Shown piece after piece: positions 1-8,071 of a stretch of 42,910 nt of DNA (its first letter is position 1; each line of letters begins with the position of its first letter). Source of the DNA: Planctomycetota bacterium (GTDB taxonomy: Bacteria; Planctomycetota; UBA8742; UBA2392); contig JAJVIO010000047.1 of assembly GCA_022071975.1 (NCBI GenBank), positions 1 to 42,910 on the forward strand. The letters run 5' to 3'. The translations under genes were made by a program, and so were the position numbers. The notes under the pieces were generated by a model that searched no databases, was not told the DNA's origin, and saw only the letters and a list, made by a program, of their open reading frames with translations.

Positions 1-372
1 ATCACCGGTTTCTTCGGCCTACGGGCGGGTTACTACATGCTGGATGCCTGGCTGGCGCTGCCCGTCGCGGGCTGGATTGCATGGACCGGCTTTGAACTGG
101 CACGCGAGAACATCCGCTACTTGATGTGCGAAGCCCCGCCCGAAGAGCGCCAGGATGAACTGCGCCTGCTGGCCTCCAAAGTTGAAGGCGTTGAGGCCGC
201 CCACGACCTGCGTGCCCACTACATTGGAACGGTGCTGCAGGTGCAGGTGCACATCGTGGTGAAGCCCGACCTGACAGTGCTGCAGGCCCACGACATCGGA
301 GAAGCCGTGCGCGCCCGCCTCGAGCATGAGGAAGACGTCGGTCACTGCGCCGTGCACATCGACGTGAAGTAG
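1..372 (+). CDS. Cation diffusion facilitator family transporter, C-terminal part (partial)
   Basis: The frame is open from the first base of the window to the stop at 372, giving the last 123 residues of a protein whose beginning lies outside. The first 30 or so residues form the end of a membrane segment. About 80 soluble residues follow, patterned like the cytoplasmic dimerisation domain (ZT_dimer) of CDF metal exporters: alternating strands and helices, with HYIGTVLQVQVHIVV and a terminal HCAVHIDVK. CDF proteins export divalent metals such as zinc, iron or manganese by proton antiport. The metal-binding transmembrane residues are not in the window, so the substrate cannot be judged. The PHP gene follows after a gap of about 57 bases. 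Confidence 0.8.
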   Translation: MTGFFGLRAGYYMLDAWLALPVAGWIAWTGFELARENIRYLMCEAPPEERQDELRLLASKVEGVEAAHDLRAHYIGTVLQVQVHIVVKPDLTVLQAHDIGEAVRARLEHEEDVGHCAVHIDVK

Positions 373-429
373 CGCGGGGGCATGCCCCACCCGGGGCCTC
401 AAGCCCGTTTTCCATGCTATGCTGCCGCC

Positions 430-1353
430 ATGACGACCTTCCCCCCGCCCTCCGACTTCAACGGCCCCCACGCTGCCAGCCTTGCCGGTTGCGTAGATCT
501 GCACATGCACTCATGCCTCAGTGATGGGGCGAACACCCCGGAGTACCTGGTTGAATGGGCTGCGGACCTGGGCCTCAAGGCTATAAGCCTCACCGACCAC
601 GACACCACCCGCGGCATCAAGCAGGCCATCAGACGCGGCCATGAGCTTGGCGTCGAAGTCATCCCCGGCGTCGAGATCAGCGTCAAGCTCAGCGGCGGAA
701 CCTTCCACCTGCTGGCCTACTTTTACAACCCCGACGACACAGCCTTTGAGGCCACGCTGCGCGAGCTCGCGGCCAAGCGCGAGACACGCAACCGCAAGAT
801 CGTGCAGGCCCTCACTGAACACGGCATGCCCATCACCTACGAGGAAGTGCTGCAGGAAGCCGGCGAAGCGGTGGTCGGCCGTCCGCACATCGCGGCCGTG
901 CTGGAACGTAAGGGTTATGTGGCGTCCCGCCAGGAGGCCTTCGACAAGTGGATTGCCGACGACGCGCCGTGCTACTTCGAGAAAGACACCTTCGGGCCGG
1001 AGCAAGCCCTGCGCTTTGTGCGTGAGCACAAGGCCGTGCCGGTGATCGCCCACCCCATCTGGCTCAACCGCGGCGGGTTGGACAAAACTGAGGAATACCT
1101 GAAGCAGCTGAAGGCCTGGGGCCTGCTGGGTCTTGAAGCCATCTATCCTGATCATGATGAGGTGTGGACCGCAGGCCTGATTGAGATCGCCCAGCGACTC
1201 GGCCTGGTCGTCACCGGAGGCAGCGACTACCACGGCGGAAGGACCAAGCCGCAGGTTACGCTCGGTCACGGCGAAGGGGGCGGCTTCAAAGTTCCCGCCA
1301 CGGTGCTGGACGGCCTGCAGGCCGCGCGGAAGGCGGCGCGGGAGGCGGCATGA
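430..1353 (+). CDS. PHP-domain metal-dependent phosphoesterase (TrpH/YciV-like)
   Basis: A PHP-superfamily phosphoesterase of 307 residues. The metal-binding motifs appear in the usual order: DLHMHSCLSDG (residues 23-33), LTDHDT (55-60), then GRPHIA, AHPIW and GSDYHGG near the C-terminus. Family members similar to YciV/RNase AM hydrolyse 3',5'-bisnucleotides or trim short 5' ends of RNA; which applies here cannot be read from sequence. An upstream in-frame ATG at 382 would add 16 residues of non-conserved Pro/Arg-rich sequence, so the ATG at 430 is preferred. The stop overlaps the start of the following acetyltransferase gene (ATGA), so the two are probably translationally coupled. Confidence 0.88.
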   Translation: MTTFPPPSDFNGPHAASLAGCVDLHMHSCLSDGANTPEYLVEWAADLGLKAISLTDHDTTRGIKQAIRRGHELGVEVIPGVEISVKLSGGTFHLLAYFYNPDDTAFEATLRELAAKRETRNRKIVQALTEHGMPITYEEVLQEAGEAVVGRPHIAAVLERKGYVASRQEAFDKWIADDAPCYFEKDTFGPEQALRFVREHKAVPVIAHPIWLNRGGLDKTEEYLKQLKAWGLLGLEAIYPDHDEVWTAGLIEIAQRLGLVVTGGSDYHGGRTKPQVTLGHGEGGGFKVPATVLDGLQAARKAAREAA

Positions 1354-1847
1354 TCGAGGCCGTGCACGGCGAGTACCTGATCCGCGAAATCGGGCTGACA
1401 GCGGCCGAGCTTGCGGAGGTTGCGGAGCTGCACCACGAGGTGCTGCCCTCACGCGCCTATGCCACAGACCAGAAAAGGGCCGGCCTGGCCGAAGAGATCC
1501 GCGACAGCCTGCAGGGGCGCGACGGCCTGGTGCTGGCCGCCTTCACCGCGGACGGCCGGTTGGTCGCCTACAAGCTGGGTTATCGCACGGGTAACCGGCG
1601 CGAGAGCTTCTACTCGTGGATCGGCGGCGTGCATCCCTTCCACCGGCGCAAGGGGCTTTACCGTGCATTGACGCGGCTGCAACACGACTGGGCGCGACAA
1701 CAGGGTTTTAAACACGTCGAAACCCACACCTGGGGTGACAACACAGCCATGCTGATTCTCAACCTGCAGGAAGGTTTTGTCGCGATCGGCGCGATCAGCG
1801 CCCCGGATCGCCCGGGCACACGCATCATCCTGCGCAAGGTGCTCTGA
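1350..1847 (+). CDS. GNAT family N-acetyltransferase
   Basis: A 165-residue protein with the GNAT fold pattern: an N-terminal strand-helix section, a central VHPFHRRKGLYRAL segment (residues 94-107) matching the acetyl-CoA pyrophosphate-binding loop and its helix, and a C-terminal NTAMLILNLQEGFVAIG segment typical of motif B. It should transfer an acyl group from acyl-CoA to an amine; the acceptor is unknown. It overlaps the PHP gene by four bases (ATGA), so the two form one transcription unit. No other enzyme of a recognisable pathway sits nearby, so the substrate is not constrained by context. Confidence 0.85.
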   Translation: MIEAVHGEYLIREIGLTAAELAEVAELHHEVLPSRAYATDQKRAGLAEEIRDSLQGRDGLVLAAFTADGRLVAYKLGYRTGNRRESFYSWIGGVHPFHRRKGLYRALTRLQHDWARQQGFKHVETHTWGDNTAMLILNLQEGFVAIGAISAPDRPGTRIILRKVL

Positions 1848-1923
1848 TATTGTCTGGCCCGGCAACCCGGCCGGCGTAGAATGGTTGTCGCGTAGAACGG
1901 CAGTCACGCCCCTGGAGAATTCC

Positions 1924-3000
1924 ATGGCACGATGGACGTTGTTCATCGCGGCTCTGCTGGCGATGCCGCTCTGCGCGCAGCAGCAGCCCACCGAGGCCGA
2001 AATGGCCTTCATCTACGAACTCAACCGCGCGCGCAGCGACCCGCAACGCTACGACACCGAAAACAGCCTGGGCGGCATACTTGCCGGCGTCGCCGCGCAG
2101 CCGCCCCTGGCGTTGAACCTGAACCTGGTGCAGTCGGCGCGCTTTCACTCCGCCGAGATGGCCGCCAACGGCTACTTCGCGCACCAGAGCGCCGTCACCG
2201 GCGACTGGCCGAACAAGATGGCGCGCGACGCCGGCTACCCGCTGGTGACGGCCTGGACGGACAATGCCAATTACATCGAGTCCCTGGCGGCGCGGTACTC
2301 CAGTGCCGGCTCGGTCAGCTACTCCGCGCCTGAGGCGCTGAAGGCGCTGATCATCGACGCCGGCATCAACCCGCCCGGCCACCGCATCCACCTGCTGGGC
2401 ATGGATTCGTTCAGCGCCGCGTTTCGCGAAGTCGGCACCGGCTACGCCCAGGGCATCGGCGTTGGCTGGCCCAGCGGCGCCTACTGGTCGATCCACACCG
2501 GGCGCCGCAACACCGACCCCGTGTGGCTTACCGGTGTCGTCTACAGCGACACGAACGGCAACGGCCGCTATGACCAGGGCGAAGGCCTTTCCGGCGTCAC
2601 GGTCACCGCCACCGGCGCGGTCACCAGGAACACCACCTCCACTGTAGGCGGCGGCTGGTCGATCGATGTGACGGCCGGGACCTGGAACCTGAGTTGCAGC
2701 GGCGGCACGTTCGTCGGCACGGCAACCGCGAGCGTCAACGTGACGACCGCCAACGTGGCCGTGGATTTCGAAAGCGGCACGACCCAGGGCGAAGTCAACT
2801 TCGGCAGCCAGGTGGTGACGCCGCCGCCGGGCGGTTCTTCAAGTTCAAGTGATGACGGCGGAGGCGGAGGTTGCGCCGCAGAGGGCGGAGCACACCCGGC
2901 CTGGTGGCTGCTGTTCGCGGGACTGTTCGGCTTGGGCGGCCTGCTGCGAAAGCGCAAAGCCGAGGCGAACTCTGCTTGCGCCGGAACGCGAGGCGGATAG
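1924..3000 (+). CDS. Exported CAP (SCP/PR1-like) domain protein with SdrD-B-like module and Cys-containing C-terminal sorting-like tail
   Basis: 358 residues from the ATG at 1924, which follows a GGAG-type ribosome site and begins a clear signal peptide (RWTLFIAALLAMPLCAQ). Residues about 20-190 form a CAP domain, with FHSAEMAANGYFAH and PPGHRIHLLG carrying the family histidines. A beta-rich module follows (about 195-290) that begins VVYSDTNGNGRYDQGE, resembling SdrD-B/CnaB folds. The C-terminus has a Ser/Asp/Gly-rich spacer, a GGGGGC motif, a hydrophobic helix (WWLLFAGLFGLGGLL) and an RKRK stop. That architecture resembles Cys-type GlyGly-CTERM/MYXO-CTERM sorting tails, though 12 extra residues follow the RKRK. 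The protein is probably surface anchored; its ligand or activity is unknown. An upstream ATG in the same frame (1777) lies inside the GNAT gene and is rejected. Confidence 0.85.
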   Translation: MARWTLFIAALLAMPLCAQQQPTEAEMAFIYELNRARSDPQRYDTENSLGGILAGVAAQPPLALNLNLVQSARFHSAEMAANGYFAHQSAVTGDWPNKMARDAGYPLVTAWTDNANYIESLAARYSSAGSVSYSAPEALKALIIDAGINPPGHRIHLLGMDSFSAAFREVGTGYAQGIGVGWPSGAYWSIHTGRRNTDPVWLTGVVYSDTNGNGRYDQGEGLSGVTVTATGAVTRNTTSTVGGGWSIDVTAGTWNLSCSGGTFVGTATASVNVTTANVAVDFESGTTQGEVNFGSQVVTPPPGGSSSSSDDGGGGGCAAEGGAHPAWWLLFAGLFGLGGLLRKRKAEANSACAGTRGG

Positions 3001-3070
3001 AATACTCACAGTGACCCCGAGTCCGCTGCACACGGCCTGCACACCCCTTCGGCCGAAAGTGGAGTCGAAT

Positions 3071-3565
3071 ATGAAGAAGGCAGTACTGCTGTTGGCCGCG
3101 ACCGCCGCGCTTGCGCTGTCCGGCTGCACGATGTTCCAGGACGACATCTATAAGGCGCAGGCCGGCTACTACATGAGCGACAGCTTTGACTCAGTCGAAG
3201 CCGCCATTCATGACGAGTTCGCCGAACGCTTCGGCAAAGACGCCGTGTTCCGGCCGGACGTCGAGTGGAAGTACAACAACTGGACGGTGATCTCCGACCA
3301 GCGCGCCGTGGGCCTCGAGAAGTACCGCACGCGCATCACGGCCTATCCGCAGCTCGACGCCGACGGCATGTATGAGCCTGTGGTGATCGTGCGCCAGGAG
3401 TACTACAGCGGCTACGGCTACGGAGCGCGCGGCGGCCCCACCGCCATGTACTCCGGCAAATGGAGCGAAGCCGGCCGCGACGTTCACCTTGAGACTGAGC
3501 TTGCGAACGCCATCTACAACCGCCTGCACAGCGGCAAGAAGGCATCTGAAGCCGGCGGTCGGTAG
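3071..3565 (+). CDS. Predicted lipoprotein of unknown function
   Basis: 164 residues starting at the ATG at 3071. The N-terminus is a lipoprotein signal: two lysines, a hydrophobic core and the lipobox LSGC with Cys19, so the mature protein is expected in the outer or inner membrane facing the periplasm. The mature part is mixed alpha/beta, tyrosine-rich (a YYSGYGYGARGG tract near residue 120) and has no motif I recognise. The TPR gene follows two bases after its stop. An overlapping in-frame extension upstream to 2849 runs into the CAP gene and is not supported. Confidence 0.75.
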   Translation: MKKAVLLLAATAALALSGCTMFQDDIYKAQAGYYMSDSFDSVEAAIHDEFAERFGKDAVFRPDVEWKYNNWTVISDQRAVGLEKYRTRITAYPQLDADGMYEPVVIVRQEYYSGYGYGARGGPTAMYSGKWSEAGRDVHLETELANAIYNRLHSGKKASEAGGR

Positions 3566-3567
3566 AC

Positions 3568-5601
3568 GTGAAATCATCCCTGCGCATTTTTTACGGGACG
3601 TCCCTCTCCCTGCGGGCGTCCCGTGTTTTTCTCGCCGCCCTGCTGGCGTTCGCGGCGCCGTTGTTTGCCGATGGCCCCGAAGTGCCCGTGGTTGACTGGC
3701 TCGAGAAAACCCGCGCCGCGCTTGCCAAGGGCGACGCCGAGGCGTTGACGCACGCTGCCAGGGCGCTGAAAGACAAGCCGGACGGCGCCGCCGAGAACCG
3801 CCAGATCGCGCTGGTGATGTTCTGGGCCGGCCATTACGAAGACGCCGCCCGCTACCTGCGTCGCGCACTGGCCATCCAGCCGGATGCGCTGTTGAACCAG
3901 GAGAAGCTGTCCACACAGATGCCCGCCGCTGATCTGCGCGCGCGCCTCAACCAGCTCGCGCCCAAGGCCGAAACCGAACCGGACCTTTGCTTCCTCACGG
4001 GCGCCATGCTGCTGCTGGATGGCGACCGGCCCCGCGCGCTGGCGTTCCTGGTGCGCGCCGAGGAGCTTGCAGGCACCGACGGCCAGGCTGCCCGCCTTGC
4101 CAACGCCGATGAGCGAGACCGTAACGAACTGCGCGGCGTGGCCGCCCTGCGCGAAGGCGCATGGGACGAGGCTCAGCGCTCGTTCGTGTTCGCCGCGCTG
4201 GACTCCCCCACCATCGCCGAGCACCACGCAGGCCTGGTGGTGGCGCTGGCGGCAGCCGGTGACGACGCCATGGCCCTGAAGCTTGTGAACGGAGTCTACG
4301 CGCGCTATCGCTTCGAGACGCTGCTGCCCTGGCTGCAGGCGCTCAAGGCCGGTCAAGCCGTCGCGGACGCCGCCTCGCGACTCAGCAAGGCCGATCAGGC
4401 GGGGCTGGCTCACCACCGGCTTGCGGCGCTGCTTTACTTCGCGGCCGGCTGGTACCGCAGCGCGCGCGACGCCGGCGTGCAGGCGCTGCTGTTCAACAAA
4501 CTGGACGACTTCAGCCATGACCTGGCGTCGTGGCTTGAGCAGAAGCAACTCAGTGAAGATCCCGTTCAACCCGATCAGCCGGAAAACCCGCCTGAACAGC
4601 CGGACGGCAAGCCGGAGGAAATCGCGCCGGAAGCGCCCTCCATTGAGGGCGCGCGCAGGCTGATCCGGCGTGCCGACTACACCGGCGCGCTGAAGATGCT
4701 CGACCATTTCGTAACCGAGGATGCCGAACCGGAGGTCTACCACCTGCTGTTCGTGGTGCTGGTCGGCCGCGGTGAGCTGGCGGACGCGAGCGCGGCGCTG
4801 CAGTCGTGGTTCCTGAAGGTGACCGACACGGAGCGCGCGAAACTGAACGCCCTGCGAGAGCTGTTCGGCAGCCGCGAGCTGTTCGAGGCCTGGCGTCGGC
4901 AGATCACCGTGGTGCGCGATACCGACCCAAACGTGGGCCTGCCTCGCCTGCTTAACTGTTATGTCGAAATCACGCGCGGCCGCTACACCAGCGCGCGCGA
5001 TGAGCTGGTAGTCGCGCGCATCGAGTCGCCCGCGAACCTCACCGTGCAGGCCATGGACCGGCTGCTGCAGCAGGCCCAGTACCAGGCCGACGTCACACCC
5101 GAAGGCCTGCCCGATGACCCCACGCCCAACGTGCTGCGCGGCCGCGCGGACCGCGAGTTCCGCGCCGGCAACTACGAGGCCGCGAAGACCGCGTACCTGC
5201 AGGCTATGGAGGCGGATTCCACGCTGCCGTTCCTGACCGTGGGGCTGCTGCGCTGCTACTTCGCGCTTGGCGACTACGACAACGCGGCTCGCCAGTTGAG
5301 CCTGTTGTTCATCGAGCAGGGCATGGCCGACAAACAGCCGCGTGACTTCGCGTTGCTGCTGGACGCGGGCTACGACAGCCAGGAAGTGTTCCGCGGCCAC
5401 CTCGACGCGCTGAAGGCCGAGTGCGACAAGCGCCCACTCAGCAGCACGCCCTGGATGCTTTATGGCGTAATCCAGTGCACCCGCAATGAATTCAAGGCCG
5501 CGCGCGACGCCCTGCAGGTGTGGTACGACAACGACACCAGCAAGCAACGCGACCCGATCCTGCTGAAGTTCTACGAGTACGCGCGGAAACGGGCATCTTG
5601 A
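3568..5601 (+). CDS. Exported TPR-rich protein
   Basis: 677 residues if the GTG at 3568 is the start. Residues about 16-34 form a hydrophobic signal-peptide core (VFLAALLAFAAPLFA), followed by a likely cleavage site. The rest is almost wholly helical and contains several TPR-like units, for example AALAKGDAEALTHAARAL, GHYEDAARYLRRALAIQPDA and AGNYEAAKTAYLQAMEADS. A Pro/Glu/Asp-rich linker lies near residue 335, between two helical halves. It probably scaffolds other proteins in the periplasm; no catalytic motif is seen. The start is uncertain: a strong terminator-like hairpin (3593-3624, then a T run) lies inside the first 20 codons, but no better start with an intact signal peptide exists downstream. 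Confidence 0.75.
   Translation: MKSSLRIFYGTSLSLRASRVFLAALLAFAAPLFADGPEVPVVDWLEKTRAALAKGDAEALTHAARALKDKPDGAAENRQIALVMFWAGHYEDAARYLRRALAIQPDALLNQEKLSTQMPAADLRARLNQLAPKAETEPDLCFLTGAMLLLDGDRPRALAFLVRAEELAGTDGQAARLANADERDRNELRGVAALREGAWDEAQRSFVFAALDSPTIAEHHAGLVVALAAAGDDAMALKLVNGVYARYRFETLLPWLQALKAGQAVADAASRLSKADQAGLAHHRLAALLYFAAGWYRSARDAGVQALLFNKLDDFSHDLASWLEQKQLSEDPVQPDQPENPPEQPDGKPEEIAPEAPSIEGARRLIRRADYTGALKMLDHFVTEDAEPEVYHLLFVVLVGRGELADASAALQSWFLKVTDTERAKLNALRELFGSRELFEAWRRQITVVRDTDPNVGLPRLLNCYVEITRGRYTSARDELVVARIESPANLTVQAMDRLLQQAQYQADVTPEGLPDDPTPNVLRGRADREFRAGNYEAAKTAYLQAMEADSTLPFLTVGLLRCYFALGDYDNAARQLSLLFIEQGMADKQPRDFALLLDAGYDSQEVFRGHLDALKAECDKRPLSSTPWMLYGVIQCTRNEFKAARDALQVWYDNDTSKQRDPILLKFYEYARKRAS
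3593..3630 (+). terminator. Intrinsic-terminator-like hairpin inside the 5' end of the TPR gene
   Basis: ACGGGACG (3593-3600) and CGTCCCGT (3617-3624) are perfect inverted copies around a 16-base loop and are followed at once by GTTTTTC. This is the form of a Rho-independent terminator for the lipoprotein gene ending at 3565, yet it lies within the first codons of the TPR gene. It may end most transcripts after the lipoprotein and so limit TPR expression. This is a sequence-only inference. Confidence 0.6.
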
Positions 5602-5631
5602 TCGGGATGGCGGGCGCCTATACTCGCGGGC

Positions 5632-6792
5632 ATGAAGCTGAAGTCCATCCCCGAAGATTTCATCGTTGAAGAGCTCAGCGACTTTGTCCCCGACCCGGCC
5701 GGGCGCTTTTTCGTCTATGAGCTGGAAAAGCGCGGGCTGGCCACGCTGGAGGCGTTGCACCTGATTGCGCGCCAGACGGGGGTGCGTGAGCGCGACCTTT
5801 CCGCGGCCGGCCTGAAAGACAAGCATGGCTTGACACGTCAACTGTTCAGTTCGCCCCGCGCCCTGCCGGCCGTCAACGATGAACGGCTCAAGCTGCGGCT
5901 GCTGGGCAAAGCCGCCGGGAAGCTGACCGCCGGCTCGATCCGCGGGAACCGCTTCGTCATCACGCTGCGAAGCCTGCGCGACGAAGAAGTCGCCAACCTG
6001 CCGCGCAACGCCGACGAAATCCACCGTTTCGGCCTGCCAAACTACTACGACAACCAGCGTTTCGGCGGTATCGCCCACGGCCGCGGTTTCATCGGCCGCT
6101 CACTGGTTGTCGGCGACTTCGAGCAGGCCCTGCGCCTGCACCTGGCGGCGCCACACCGCAAGCAAAGCCTGACGGACAAGACCAACCGCCGCCTGGCCGA
6201 TGAACTGTGGGGCGACTGGGACGCGCTGCACAGGCGCATGAAGCGCAGCCCGGAACGCGCGCTGGTTGAGTACCTGAGAGATCACCCGGATGACTGGGCC
6301 GGCTGCTTCGAGCGCATCACGCCGCCGTTGCGCACGCTGTTCGTGGCCGCCTACCAGAGCTGGCTGTTCAACGAAACGCTCCGCCGCATGATCGAGGCCG
6401 CGGTTTCTTTTGAACACGTGAAGTACAAGGCAGGCGTGCTGGCGTTCTACCGCGAGCTGCCCGCAGATCTGCTGACACGCTGGAAAGATATTGAGTTGCC
6501 GCTGCCGGGACCGGGCACCAGGCTGAGCGAGTTTCCAGAAGCGACGCCCTATCTGCAGGCGGTGTTGGAAGCCGAGGGCGTCACACTGGAGCAGCTGTCG
6601 CTGCCGGAGCTGGAGCGCACGGGTTTCAAGGCGTCCGCGCGCAAGGCGCTGCTGTGGCCGCAGGGGCTGCAGTTGGGTGAAGCGCAACCGGATGAATGGA
6701 ACCCGGGAAGCAGCAAGGTAACGGTTCAGTTCGAACTGGGCCGCGGCAGCTTCGGGACGATGGTGACTCGGCGGCTGGGGCTTGGTGTCTGA
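5632..6792 (+). CDS. truD: tRNA pseudouridine(13) synthase TruD
   Basis: 386 residues with the signatures of the TruD family, which isomerises uridine 13 of tRNA-Glu to pseudouridine. AAGLKDKHGLTRQ carries the catalytic aspartate (Asp63 here), and NYYDNQRFGG (about residues 133-142) is the family's second hallmark. The insertion domain fills about residues 155-340, and the C-terminal part returns to the catalytic fold, ending with LGRGSFGTMVTRRLG. Length is normal for the family. The gene is convergent with yacG with only three bases between the stops, and no terminator is visible there. Confidence 0.95.
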   Translation: MKLKSIPEDFIVEELSDFVPDPAGRFFVYELEKRGLATLEALHLIARQTGVRERDLSAAGLKDKHGLTRQLFSSPRALPAVNDERLKLRLLGKAAGKLTAGSIRGNRFVITLRSLRDEEVANLPRNADEIHRFGLPNYYDNQRFGGIAHGRGFIGRSLVVGDFEQALRLHLAAPHRKQSLTDKTNRRLADELWGDWDALHRRMKRSPERALVEYLRDHPDDWAGCFERITPPLRTLFVAAYQSWLFNETLRRMIEAAVSFEHVKYKAGVLAFYRELPADLLTRWKDIELPLPGPGTRLSEFPEATPYLQAVLEAEGVTLEQLSLPELERTGFKASARKALLWPQGLQLGEAQPDEWNPGSSKVTVQFELGRGSFGTMVTRRLGLGV

Positions 6793-6795
6793 CCT

Positions 6796-7029
6796 CTACA
6801 ACTGATCCAGCGCGTCTTGCACGTCCGGGTCGTCGAGGTCGATCTTGTCTTTCAGGTCGTGGCCCTTGGTCAGGTCCTCCACCACCGCGTACTCGCCGTT
6901 GAACCAGCGGCCCAGGTCAACGATCTTGCAGCGCTCGCTGCAGAACGGGAACCAGGGATGCTGCTGCAGGTCCACGTAACTGAACTTGCGTTTGCACTCG
7001 GGGCAACGTTGCTGGTGACATGTGGCCAT
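6796..7029 (-). CDS. yacG: YacG-type zinc-binding protein (DNA gyrase inhibitor family)
   Basis: A 77-residue protein with two zinc-binding pairs, C9-x2-C12 and C30-x3-C34, followed by KIVDLGRWFNGEYAV, the highly conserved segment of YacG. E. coli YacG binds GyrB and blocks DNA binding by gyrase. The acidic C-terminal tail (DLKDKIDLDDPDVQDALDQL) also fits the family, which has a disordered tail. It is the last gene of the folding-factor block, 45 bases after the FmdB-type gene, so it is probably co-transcribed with chaperones. The functional reason for that linkage is unknown. Confidence 0.9.
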   Translation of the reverse strand: MATCHQQRCPECKRKFSYVDLQQHPWFPFCSERCKIVDLGRWFNGEYAVVEDLTKGHDLKDKIDLDDPDVQDALDQL

Positions 7030-7074
7030 TGCTTAAGCATGGCGACGCTGACGCCGCCCGCAAGAGTGGGCTCG

Positions 7075-7368
7075 CTACTTCTTCGCCGCGGGCTTGCTTT
7101 CCGGCTTGGCGGGTTTGGCCTCGGCCGGCTTTGAATCGGTCTTTGCGGCAGGTTTCGATTCGCCGCCCTCAGCCGGCTTGGCCTTCTTGACGTAGTCCGT
7201 CTCGTAGAAGCCGCTGCCCTTGAAGATGGGCTGCATGCCGCTGCCGATCAGGCGCTTGAGCTTCAGCTTGCCGCACTTGGGGCACTTGCGCAGCGCCTTG
7301 GCGGTCATGGTCTGGAATTCTTCGAACTCGTGGCCGCAGGCTTCGCACTTGTAGTCGTAGGTAGGCAT
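7075..7368 (-). CDS. FmdB-family zinc-ribbon protein with Lys/Ala/Pro-rich tail
   Basis: 97 residues. The first 50 are a putative regulatory zinc ribbon of the FmdB type: MPTYDYKCEACGHEFE with Cys8 and Cys11, then CPKC with Cys29 and Cys32, then IGSGMQPIFKGSGFYETDY. The family is small, widespread and of uncertain role. The last 35 residues repeat ESKPAAK/SKPAEAKPAK patterns resembling histone-H1-like or nucleic-acid-binding basic tails, which many homologues share. It starts eight bases after the grpE stop and is surely in the same operon. Confidence 0.88.
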   Translation of the reverse strand: MPTYDYKCEACGHEFEEFQTMTAKALRKCPKCGKLKLKRLIGSGMQPIFKGSGFYETDYVKKAKPAEGGESKPAAKTDSKPAEAKPAKPESKPAAKK

Positions 7369-7376
7369 GTTGGCGT

Positions 7377-8024
7377 CTACTTCTTGTTGACCTGCACCTT
7401 GCTGGCGCGCAGCACGCGGTCGTGCAGCTTCCAGCCCCGCTCCAGCTCCATGGACACCGCGTTGTTCTCAAGCTCCGGGTTGCTGGTGGTCATCAGCGCT
7501 TCGTGCACGGCCGGGTCGAACGGCTGCCCCAGGGCCTCGATGGGCGTAACGCCGTGGCGCGCCAGCGCGTCGATAAACATCTTGCTGGTCAGCTCGACGC
7601 CGTCCGCCAGAGCCTTGAAGTCCTGGGCCTGCCGCGCCGACTGCAGGGCGCGCGCCAGGTTGTCGAGCACCGGCAGCAGTTCCCGCGTGAGCGAACCTGC
7701 CGCGTACTTCAGGTCGTCCTGGGCTTCGCGCTTGATGCGCTTGATGGCGTTGTCCATCTCGGCCTGTGAGCGCTTGGCGACTTCCAGCCAGTGCTCGGCC
7801 TTGGCGGCCTGTTCCGCCAGCGCCAACAGTTCTTCGTCGCTGAGCTTGCGCAGCTTCTTGGCTCGCTTGTGGGGCGGCAATTCTTCGTCGCCGGCGATCT
7901 GCTCACCGTGCAGGGCCTCTTCGGCCGTGTGCATGGCCTGCTTGTCGTGCAGGGCCTGCTCGGCTTCGTGGCCTTCGTGGGGCTCGCCTTGCGGGACCAC
8001 TTCGTCTGCCTTTTCCTTGGCCAT
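7377..8024 (-). CDS. grpE: Nucleotide exchange factor GrpE
   Basis: 215 residues. After a charged, His/Glu-rich N-terminal region (1-60) comes a long coiled-coil helix, then the conserved C-terminal beta domain with GVTPIEALGQPFDPAVHEALMTT and the closing WKLHDRVLRASKVQV. GrpE opens the nucleotide pocket of DnaK to release ADP during the chaperone cycle. It lies just downstream of dnaJ, the reverse of the common grpE-dnaK-dnaJ order. No dnaK is present in the window. Confidence 0.95.
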   Translation of the reverse strand: MAKEKADEVVPQGEPHEGHEAEQALHDKQAMHTAEEALHGEQIAGDEELPPHKRAKKLRKLSDEELLALAEQAAKAEHWLEVAKRSQAEMDNAIKRIKREAQDDLKYAAGSLTRELLPVLDNLARALQSARQAQDFKALADGVELTSKMFIDALARHGVTPIEALGQPFDPAVHEALMTTSNPELENNAVSMELERGWKLHDRVLRASKVQVNKK

Positions 8025-8071
8025 CTTTGTGTTCCTGAACGCCTGTGGTGCGTTCGGCCGTGCGTCTGTTT

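Noticed and set aside
3574..6078. 834-residue open frame on the minus strand
   Set aside because: It is the antisense shadow of the TPR and truD genes in GC-rich sequence. It has no recognisable domain and overlaps well-supported plus-strand genes.
6780..6800. Terminator between truD and yacG
   Set aside because: Only three bases separate the stops and no hairpin is present.
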